Source of the DNA: an uncultured Actinomycetes bacterium
GTDB lineage: Bacteria; Actinomycetota; Actinomycetes; Nanopelagicales; Nanopelagicaceae
DNA: 6,489 bases
Direction: 5' to 3'
Assembly: GCA_903953805.1 (NCBI GenBank)
Contig: CAJBLC010000015.1
Location: 1 to 6,489 of the forward strand
A program made the position numbers and the translations under genes. The notes under the pieces were generated by a model. It did no database searches. It was not told the origin of the DNA and was given only the letters and a program-made list of their open reading frames with translations. Shown piece after piece: positions 1-5,894 of the stretch (its first letter is position 1; each line of letters opens with the position of its first letter).

Positions 1-602
1 ACAACTCCTGAGCCACCATGCCAGAAACCTTCAGCGGCTAACTCTTGGTACTTACGAATCTTCCAACCATCTTGGTTGAGTGAGATCGCATGCGCTTCGC
101 CATCGACATAACCAGCGAAATCTTCAGCCGGCCAGCCAAGTTTGAGGAGCGCCTGCTTTAAGAATCCGCGTTGACCTGGGTGAACGATGATTGTTTCATC
201 ATCAATTTGAAGACCAAGCATCGGTGCGATCTTCTTACCGCGAGTGACTTCCTTTAACACTGCTGGATCGTTCGATACCAAGGTGAGTCCGTGAACTGGA
301 TGAGCCTCTAACCGAAGTCGGCCGTAACGTGACATCGTCTCTGCAATATCAACGAGTAAGGAATGCGGTACTGCAAAGCGAGAGTACTTCAACAAAATAT
401 CAATGACATGCTCTGCATCATGGCCGGCAGCGCGAGCATTCCAGAGTCCGAGCGGAGTGAGGCGATAGGTATGAATATGTTCTGGCGACTTCTCCAACTC
501 TGCAAATGCAGCAATTAGTCTCCGACATTCATCAGCCAAGATGTGATCGACATCGAGAAGGATTGTCTTATCGGATTGAACGATCAGTGGACCATCGGTC
601 AC
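1..602 (-). CDS. xpb: DNA repair helicase XPB, N-terminal 200 residues (partial, runs off window start)
   Basis: My translation of the reverse strand gives an N-terminus starting (V/M)TDGPLIVQSDKT, which matches the bacterial XPB (ERCC3-like) superfamily 2 DNA helicase. Recognisable pieces are Q9-S10-D11, HTYRLTPLGLWNARAAGHDAE (about residues 44-64), RYGRLRL (92-98), KKIAPMLG (123-130) and GYVDGEAH (164-171). The sequence ends in RKYQ..A..FWHGGSGV (183-200), the lead-in to the ATPase core. Walker A and all later helicase motifs lie beyond the window, so only the N-terminal domain can be judged; the family is usually about 540-550 residues. The start is a GTG at 602, four bases inside the upstream M20 gene (GTGA overlap), with AAGGA six bases before it, and no in-frame ATG fits better. 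The protein should be cytosolic, unwinding DNA from 3' to 5' in repair. It is the last gene of the leftward operon visible here. Confidence 0.95.
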   Translation of the reverse strand, partial: MTDGPLIVQSDKTILLDVDHILADECRRLIAAFAELEKSPEHIHTYRLTPLGLWNARAAGHDAEHVIDILLKYSRFAVPHSLLVDIAETMSRYGRLRLEAHPVHGLTLVSNDPAVLKEVTRGKKIAPMLGLQIDDETIIVHPGQRGFLKQALLKLGWPAEDFAGYVDGEAHAISLNQDGWKIRKYQELAAEGFWHGGSGV

Positions 603-1669
603 ATTAATTCCTTAATAAACGCTGCTAGAAGTGCGATTCGACCGGGGATAGAGCTGCTGAGGATGTGCTCGTGTGGGGCATGCGCACCGTCGCCAACTGC
701 ACCAAGTCCATCAAGAACTTTTGCACCAGCTGCTGCTGCAAAGTTGCCATCACTGGCTCCACCAACGCTGGCACTTCCAACTTCTGGAATGCCAAGCTGT
801 TTCGCAACCGACTCAAGGGTTTGATAGAGATCTGCTGTAGCAGTTAACTCCAACGGTGGACGATTTATTCCACCAAGTACTTCGATCCGCGCTTCTGGGT
901 GGAGTGGCGTGATTGCCCGAAGTGCTCTCTCAACTCGTTCCATCTCAGCCATGGTGAATGAGCGACTATCGATATCGAGCGTGGCAACAGCAGGAACAGT
1001 GTTGGTGGTGGTTCCTGAGTGCATCGTTGTAGGAACTACGGTCGTTCCATGTTCACGGTTTTCTAGAGCATGAAGTGCAGTGACGATATGAGCTATCTCA
1101 GTGGACGCGTTAATTCCCTTTTCAGGTTCGAGACCAGCATGGGCGGCGCGACCAGTAACAGTGATGGAGTACATCGACGTTCCCTTACGGCCAACCTTTA
1201 CCTTGCCGTTAAGCGATGCTTCGGTAACGAGAACTGCATCTGCCGTCGCACTAACTCGTTTAATGAGATCGCGCGATGTTTGGCTACCGAGTTCTTCATC
1301 CGTTGTTGCAATGAGCGCAACCTTTGTTGATGCATCAGGAATCTCAGCAATCGCATAAAGTACTTGTAAGAATCCGGCCTTCATATCGAAAATTCCGGGG
1401 CCAGAGATCTTCTCGCCTTCAACCTTCCACAGCGGAAGATATGAATCGATAGGCCAAACTGTATCGAGATGGGTAAGAATGACAATTGCTGGCTTCTCAG
1501 CTCCCCACCAAAAAACCGGACGGCCATTCTCATCAAAGACCTTTGCTGACGTTCCAAGACGCTCAGTCGCGATCTCATTAGCGAGTGCTATGACCTTACG
1601 ACAGGCCTCGAGATCTTCGCTTGGGGATTGGCACTCAACCAGGCGCTGTAAGTCGTGGAGGATGCTCAT
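599..1669 (-). CDS. M20 family zinc metallopeptidase, glutamate carboxypeptidase (CPG2)-like
   Basis: A 356-residue protein with the full co-catalytic zinc set of the M20 family: H67 in THLDTVW with D69, bridging D95 in GPGIFDMK, the general-base pair E125-E126 in ATTDEELGS, E150 in VTEAS and H330 in GDGAHAPHE. H177 in GRAAHAGLEP is the conserved residue at the start of the dimerisation (lid) domain, roughly residues 165-280, inserted in the catalytic domain. GGASDGN (303-309) is also family-typical. The closest pattern I know is Pseudomonas carboxypeptidase G2, so C-terminal glutamate or a similar amide or dipeptide substrate is plausible but not proven. No signal peptide is seen, so it is likely cytosolic. 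Length is normal for the family. It starts 25 bases after the helicase-associated gene with only a weak AGG ahead of the ATG, and its stop overlaps the XPB start by four bases. Why a peptidase sits inside a helicase operon is not clear from the sequence. Confidence 0.93.
   Translation of the reverse strand: MSILHDLQRLVECQSPSEDLEACRKVIALANEIATERLGTSAKVFDENGRPVFWWGAEKPAIVILTHLDTVWPIDSYLPLWKVEGEKISGPGIFDMKAGFLQVLYAIAEIPDASTKVALIATTDEELGSQTSRDLIKRVSATADAVLVTEASLNGKVKVGRKGTSMYSITVTGRAAHAGLEPEKGINASTEIAHIVTALHALENREHGTTVVPTTMHSGTTTNTVPAVATLDIDSRSFTMAEMERVERALRAITPLHPEARIEVLGGINRPPLELTATADLYQTLESVAKQLGIPEVGSASVGGASDGNFAAAAGAKVLDGLGAVGDGAHAPHEHILSSSIPGRIALLAAFIKELM
609..613 (-). promoter_or_regulatory. 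Shine-Dalgarno site for the XPB helicase
   Basis: AAGGA on the reverse strand lies six bases upstream of the GTG at 602 and within the last codons of the M20 peptidase gene. It is the clearest ribosome binding site in the window and supports the GTG start and the 4-base gene overlap. Translation is probably also coupled to termination of the upstream gene. Confidence 0.65.
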
Positions 1670-1694
1670 CTGCCTATTCTGCCTTAATCGTCGG

Positions 1695-3854
1695 TTACTG
1701 CGCAGGTTCGGCTAGCGCTACGCCTGTTATGCGCGGAATTCGGAACTGGGTCATCTCACCGGTTGCATGATCTCGGGCGAGGAGAGTGCCGAGCGAGATG
1801 GAAACGGGATCGATCAGGCGATTGGAGACTCCGCCATTTGAATCGGCATAACCGATCGTCAGGCTTGCCTGCTCTTCTATATATTGATGGAGCAGATCCA
1901 AAGTCTCATTTGCAGTGGTGCGTGGAACTTCGCGAGGTTTATGCGATGTTGCTTTTTCACCAGCACGTAGCGCGCGAACTGCAGAGGCGATGATGGTTTC
2001 AGAAGGAGTGTTGGTCTCAGAGATGACGCGTGGTGGACGAGGCCGACTCTTCGCACGACGTACGGTCGGTGCAGAGATCAAGATTCCTGTTCCATTTTCA
2101 ACTGCAGGAAGGTATCCGGCCTCACGTAGTGCAATAACGAGTTCATTGATCTCAACTTCGGCGATCAGAACTTGTGGTGCAAGTTTGCGCAGCCGGAGAT
2201 CTTCTAACTTCTTATCGTGAGTGATCTGTTGGATAAGACCTTCATCTTCGCAGCGGATATACGAACTTGCGTGGCCAACACGTAAGCGACCGTGGCGCTT
2301 GGCCACATCATTGATGAGATATTCAAGGGGTTGGGGCATCGGCGTTTTAGAGGTCTTCTTCAAGAACTCTTTAATTGAATCGCCAGTCTTGCCATGATCA
2401 AGTGCACGACGGATCGATCCTTCAGTGAAGCGGTAGACAGTCGCACCGCCCCTGCTCTCAATATCAGCAACTGTGCCCATCTCATTCGATATCTCGATGG
2501 TGAGTGGACCTGGTGCAATCGCACTGTTATCAGCTTGAATCAAGATGTGATCGACCGGAGTTGGTAGCGCTTTCTCAACGCCGAGCTCGTCGCCAGCAAT
2601 AAGTGCGCGACCAAAGCTTGAAATCGCACCTTGGCCAGTAATTCCCAACCACTCTGCCTCGCGGAGAATCCAGGCAATGTATTCCGTATTTGCTCGTGTT
2701 GGCATATCGAATTTCAACCGAGCTTCAAGGGATGCAATATCTGGATCGAGTTCAGAGTTGTTCAATAGATGAGTAAAGATTAATTTCTTCAATCCGGCGA
2801 TACCGGCGCGATCAAGTTCTGGGCCGAGTGCAGCAACGCTCTTTGATTCACCTTTACCGACCAGCCCCGCAACTCGAGATGTCTCAAGCCAGAGAGTTAC
2901 GAGTGAGTGCCAACGATCTTCAGCGCTCTTAGTGAGCCAGAGATCAAAGGCATTTGTTGGAAGGATGCTGTCATCAGTATCAATAACAGTAAGTCCACCA
3001 AGGAAGAGAACCTCTGCAACGAAGGCAGCGCATGTCTCATCGACGCCTAAGTGTTCGGCTGTCCGCTTGAGATCGCGCACACCGAGTCCACCAGAACGAA
3101 GCGCTGATGGTGGTTCGTCCGACCAGTTGTGAGCGAGTTCTTCAGACCAGCGGTTAAACGTTGAGATATTTGCGATAGCAGCAAGATCAACTGCTTTTTG
3201 CTTCCTGGCGGAACCTGTAATCGCGGGTGCTTCGGTAATGAGTTCTTTAAAGACTTTATCGCCACGAAGATGTAATCCAACTTCACGGGGAAGTAGCAGC
3301 GTCTGCGAATCAAAGGCGACGAGGAAGCCATGCTCAAGGAGCCATTTGATTGTTGGATTCGCCTTCTTAACATCTGCAACCTGGCCACGTGGCGGACCCC
3401 AGACCATCTTGTTGAGTAGTTCCACTGCACCCTTTGGCGCATCTTCCAAGAGATCGAAATTTAATTTTTTAAGTGAGTGCGGACCAAGGCCCGCTGGATG
3501 TTCGCCAATTAAGGTGCGGACATTTGTAGGAATTCGAAACTTCTCGCCATCGGCGTAGATCAAACCACGCTCTTCCAAAGTGGAAATAACTTGCTTCGCA
3601 CTCTTATCGGTAATTCTCATTAACTCAAGAGGTGTAAATGGATCTTGGAGTGCGCATGCTGCAGTCAAGATATCGAATTGGAATTTATGGAGAGAATCTC
3701 GTGCCCGCATAATGCTCGGCATTGATGATGCACGAGCCGCTAGCGCGGAGATATCGCTGGGGACTGGTGAGAGAAGATCTGGTCTGGCTGCAAAGAGGCG
3801 TGCCATCTCCACATCGCTACGAGAGCGGAGGGAATTGGCAAATGAGCTGGACAT
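1695..3854 (-). CDS. Helicase-associated protein with XPB N-terminal-like module and WYL-like C-terminus
   Basis: A 719-residue protein of the actinobacterial family annotated as helicase-associated (Helicase_C_3, XPB/Ssl2-like); the M. tuberculosis counterpart is Rv0862c, beside the XPB gene Rv0861c. Regions seen: an N-terminal helical segment with MARLFAARPDLLSP (17-30); a probable winged helix at about 55-108; a long divergent helical middle; an XPB-like module at about 435-584 containing IQAD (439-442), KTPMPQPLEYLI (503-514) and RHGRLRV (520-526); a basic linker, RRAKSRPRPPR (599-609); and a WYL-like tail at about 651-715 with TIGYADSNG, RLIDPVS and QFRIPRITGV. There is no Walker A or DEAD/DEAH-type motif, so it should not be an ATPase. 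A role as cytosolic, DNA-binding partner or regulator of XPB is inferred from domain sharing and gene order. The ATG has no convincing ribosome binding site. The gap to the upstream HAD gene is 26 bases. Confidence 0.9.
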   Translation of the reverse strand: MSSSFANSLRSRSDVEMARLFAARPDLLSPVPSDISALAARASSMPSIMRARDSLHKFQFDILTAACALQDPFTPLELMRITDKSAKQVISTLEERGLIYADGEKFRIPTNVRTLIGEHPAGLGPHSLKKLNFDLLEDAPKGAVELLNKMVWGPPRGQVADVKKANPTIKWLLEHGFLVAFDSQTLLLPREVGLHLRGDKVFKELITEAPAITGSARKQKAVDLAAIANISTFNRWSEELAHNWSDEPPSALRSGGLGVRDLKRTAEHLGVDETCAAFVAEVLFLGGLTVIDTDDSILPTNAFDLWLTKSAEDRWHSLVTLWLETSRVAGLVGKGESKSVAALGPELDRAGIAGLKKLIFTHLLNNSELDPDIASLEARLKFDMPTRANTEYIAWILREAEWLGITGQGAISSFGRALIAGDELGVEKALPTPVDHILIQADNSAIAPGPLTIEISNEMGTVADIESRGGATVYRFTEGSIRRALDHGKTGDSIKEFLKKTSKTPMPQPLEYLINDVAKRHGRLRVGHASSYIRCEDEGLIQQITHDKKLEDLRLRKLAPQVLIAEVEINELVIALREAGYLPAVENGTGILISAPTVRRAKSRPRPPRVISETNTPSETIIASAVRALRAGEKATSHKPREVPRTTANETLDLLHQYIEEQASLTIGYADSNGGVSNRLIDPVSISLGTLLARDHATGEMTQFRIPRITGVALAEPAQ

Positions 3855-3880
3855 AACTGGCCTACATTACCGAGGAATTG

Positions 3881-4654
3881 CTATGGCCTGCGACTCCGGA
3901 TTCTTGGATTGAGCGCAGTGGTGAGGGTCGCCAGCCTAGAAATAATCGGAGTGATGATCTTCTTGAGCAATCGAGCCTTGCGGAAGTCGTGAATCGGCCA
4001 GTGATCGCGAAGCGCTCGAACTTGGAGCGGCGTATCTGGATTGATCACTCGAGGTTTACCAACCGCCTCAAGGAGCGGGATGTCATGATGGCTATCGGAA
4101 TAAGCATAGGAATTTTTCAGATCAATATTTTCGAGTTTCGCTAATTTATGGACTGCGATCGCCTTCTCTTGGCCATGCAAGAGGTTGCCATCTAAGTTTC
4201 CGGTATACATGCCATCGCGAACTTCAGCGACAGTTCCAAGTGCACCAGTAAATCCAAGACGCTTTGCAATGAGATCTGCCATCTCTCGTGGAGATGCGGT
4301 AATCAACCAGACTTCTTCGCCCGCGTTGAGATGATCATGGGCAATTTCAATAGTTCCTTGCCACAACGCTGGTGAGACATATCGATCGTAGACATCTGCT
4401 GCGAGCGTCTCAAACTCTGTGACTCTGTGGCCTTTGATGAAGTCACAGGCGGCGTTCTGAACTCTGAGAACTTCCTCTTTATTCTCTTTTCCGGTGAGTT
4501 GATATCGCAGGTTGGCAAAGAGAAAGGCGACGATATCTCGTCGGTTAAAGAAGCCCCTTTGATACATCCCACGGCTGAGAAAGAAGAGCGATGAGCCCTG
4601 CATCAGCGTGTTATCGACATCAAAGAAGGCGACTCGCTTCTCGGTGAGTGCCAT
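3881..4654 (-). CDS. HAD-IB family phosphatase (SerB-like)
   Basis: A 257-residue haloacid dehalogenase superfamily hydrolase. Motif I is FFDVDNTL with nucleophile D12 and acid/base D14; motif II is WLITAS with T119; motif III is K164 in GQEKAIAVHKL; motif IV is YSDSHHDIPLLEAVG with D187 and D191. The helical cap between motifs I and II (about residues 20-110) and the overall pattern fit subfamily IB, the group of phosphoserine phosphatase and related phosphomonoesterases of lipid or amino-acid metabolism. The substrate cannot be read from the sequence. The last 34 residues are rich in Lys and Arg with a hydrophobic stretch (LLKKIITPIISRLATL), which could lie on a membrane surface. The start is set by motif I lying only 11 residues in and by a promoter-like TAGGGT six bases upstream. 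It is first in the leftward operon, 26 bases before the helicase-associated gene. Confidence 0.92.
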   Translation of the reverse strand: MALTEKRVAFFDVDNTLMQGSSLFFLSRGMYQRGFFNRRDIVAFLFANLRYQLTGKENKEEVLRVQNAACDFIKGHRVTEFETLAADVYDRYVSPALWQGTIEIAHDHLNAGEEVWLITASPREMADLIAKRLGFTGALGTVAEVRDGMYTGNLDGNLLHGQEKAIAVHKLAKLENIDLKNSYAYSDSHHDIPLLEAVGKPRVINPDTPLQVRALRDHWPIHDFRKARLLKKIITPIISRLATLTTALNPRIRSRRP

Positions 4655-4689
4655 GTCACTACCCTAGCGAAGCTCGTCCTGAGTGTCTG
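4655..4689 (-). promoter_or_regulatory. Putative promoter of the leftward operon, possibly leaderless
   Basis: On the reverse strand a -10-like TAGGGT (4661-4666) is followed by exactly six bases and then the ATG of the HAD gene. CAGACA (4684-4689), matching four of six bases of TTGACA, lies 17 bases upstream of it. With this geometry transcription would begin at or next to the A of the start codon, giving a leaderless mRNA, which is common in Actinobacteria. Ambiguity: the AGGG inside the hexamer could instead be a weak ribosome binding site seven bases from the ATG, which would require a promoter further upstream. Confidence 0.42.
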
Positions 4690-4713
4690 CTCTGACTCCT
4701 TTATGATTGTCCT
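4679..4713 (+). promoter_or_regulatory. Putative leaderless promoter of the cytochrome c maturation operon
   Basis: A strong -10-like TATGAT (4702-4707) ends six bases before the ATG at 4714, so the predicted transcription start coincides with the start codon. A weak -35-like CTGAGT (4679-4684) sits 17 bases upstream. No purine-rich Shine-Dalgarno sequence precedes the ATG, which agrees with leaderless translation. Confidence 0.55.
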
Positions 4714-5334
4714 ATGGGGATCACCGTTCACTTTCTTCGCCACGGCGAGGTCTTTAACCCCGAGAAGATTCTCTATGGCCGCCAACCTGGTTGGTATCTC
4801 TCTGATCGCGGCCAAGAGATGGCGCGCACTGTTGCCGAATGGTCGAAGGATTTAGATCTCGGTGCCATTCTGGTTTCACCATTGCAGCGTGCACAAGAGA
4901 CAGCCGCTCCGGTAGCAAAAGTGCATGGCCTTTCAATCATTACTGATGAGCGACTCATTGAAGCTGCGAATGTATTTGAAGGCGAGAAGTTTGAGATGGG
5001 TAGCGGAGTTCTTAAGCACCCAAAGTCTTGGCGTCATCTCACTAAGCCATGGGTTCCATCATGGGGAGAGCCTTATGAAGAGCAAGTTGCACGCATGCTG
5101 GGTGCGCTCTTCGCTGCTCGTGATGCTGCAAACGGAAAAGATGCCTTCTGTGTATCGCACCAACTTCCAATCTGGATTCTCCGCTCTGCCGTTGAAGGCC
5201 GTCGCATGATGCATGATCCCCGTAAGCGTGAGTGCACTCTCGCTTCTGTAACAAGTTTCCATCTTGATTCCGAAGGAATGATCGAAGAAACTTCTTACGC
5301 TGAACCTGCAAAGCATCTCCTTCCTAATAAATGA
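4714..5334 (+). CDS. Histidine phosphatase (phosphoglycerate mutase-like) of the cytochrome c maturation cluster
   Basis: A 206-residue member of the histidine phosphatase superfamily. The N-terminal LRHGE motif carries the phosphate-accepting H10 with R9; R59 in SPLQRAQETA and H149 in VSHQLP complete the phosphate pocket; an acidic residue after TDERLIE, probably E83, would be the proton donor. Length and motif spacing are normal. No signal peptide is seen, so it is probably cytosolic. It lacks the features needed to call it glycolytic phosphoglycerate mutase, and the substrate is unknown. The same phosphatase-thioredoxin-CcdA order occurs in mycobacteria (Rv0525-Rv0527), so a link to cytochrome c maturation or haem metabolism is inferred from context only. 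It is the first gene of its operon, apparently leaderless, and its TGA overlaps the ATG of the next gene by four bases. Confidence 0.93.
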   Translation: MGITVHFLRHGEVFNPEKILYGRQPGWYLSDRGQEMARTVAEWSKDLDLGAILVSPLQRAQETAAPVAKVHGLSIITDERLIEAANVFEGEKFEMGSGVLKHPKSWRHLTKPWVPSWGEPYEEQVARMLGALFAARDAANGKDAFCVSHQLPIWILRSAVEGRRMMHDPRKRECTLASVTSFHLDSEGMIEETSYAEPAKHLLPNK

Positions 5335-5894
5335 AGAGAGTTATTGCAGTTGCGCTCGCACTCTTATCAATAGGTGCGCTTACAAGTTGTTCAAGCGGTG
5401 GCATCTCTAAAGCAAACGAGAATGCCTTTGTATCGGGTAGCGGAGTTGCCGTTTATCTGAAAGCTGCTGATCGAAAGCCTGCACCAGATTTGATGGGGCC
5501 AACACTCTCAGGCACTGCTCTTAAAATCGCAAAGAACCAAGTTGTGGTTGTGAATGTCTGGGCCTCATGGTGTTCACCATGTCGCGCTGAAGCTCCGCTC
5601 CTTGCAGACTTTGCAACACGTCTTGCGGGCAAGGTTCAATTTGTAGGAATTGTTACTCGTGACAACCTCTCATCGGCTGCTGCTTTTGTAAATCGCTTTA
5701 AGATTCCATATCCAAATTTCACAGATGACTCATTACTCGCTAACTTCCGAGGATCGCTTCTGCCTAATGCCATCCCAACTACGCTCATTATTGATGCAAA
5801 TAATCGAGTTGCCGTGCGAATTAGCGGTGAAGTTACCTTTGCGCTCCTAGATTCCATGATCAAGCGCGTGATTGCTGAGCCGTCACATGCATAA
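5331..5894 (+). CDS. TlpA/ResA-like thioredoxin-fold lipoprotein for cytochrome c maturation
   Basis: A 187-residue exported thiol-disulfide oxidoreductase. The N-terminus MKR followed by a hydrophobic run and the lipobox L17-T18-S19-C20 predicts a lipoprotein anchored at the outer face of the membrane after signal peptidase II cleavage. The thioredoxin domain (about 50-180) has the active site WASWCSPCRAEAP with C81 and C84, and the cis-proline P149 in AIPTT. TlpA/ResA-family features include VVNVWASWC and LIIDANNRVAVRISG near the end. By family knowledge it reduces the haem-binding CXXCH cysteines of apocytochrome c, itself kept reduced by CcdA, whose gene follows directly. It overlaps the phosphatase gene by four bases (ATGA) and ccdA by eight. 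The sequence before its ATG is pyrimidine-rich with no ribosome binding site, so translation is probably coupled to the upstream gene. Confidence 0.94.
   Translation: MKRVIAVALALLSIGALTSCSSGGISKANENAFVSGSGVAVYLKAADRKPAPDLMGPTLSGTALKIAKNQVVVVNVWASWCSPCRAEAPLLADFATRLAGKVQFVGIVTRDNLSSAAAFVNRFKIPYPNFTDDSLLANFRGSLLPNAIPTTLIIDANNRVAVRISGEVTFALLDSMIKRVIAEPSHA

Noticed and set aside
1670..1694. Possible terminator between the helicase-associated gene and the peptidase gene
   Set aside because: The 25 bases contain no GC-rich inverted repeat and no T-run, so the genes are more likely co-transcribed.
1915..2220. An open frame of 101 codons on the plus strand, antisense to the helicase-associated gene
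   Set aside because: It is antisense to a strongly supported coding region, is low-complexity in Arg and Ser, and no promoter or ribosome binding site was seen before it.
3047..3442. An open frame of 131 codons on the reverse strand inside the helicase-associated gene
   Set aside because: It lies in another frame of a well-supported gene, shows no recognisable motif and has a Ser/Arg/Gln-rich composition typical of shadow frames.
3864..3869. A -10-like TAATGT on the reverse strand in the gap before the helicase-associated gene
   Set aside because: It lies nine bases from the ATG and the matching -35 position reads CGCAGG. The 26-base gap fits simple operon read-through, so an internal promoter is not supported.
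4998..5447. The 13-base repeat GGGTAGCGGAGTT at 4998-5010 and 5435-5447
   Set aside because: Both copies lie inside genes in the same codon phase and encode Gly-Ser-Gly-Val. Two copies with no flanking similarity are best explained by chance and shared codon preference.
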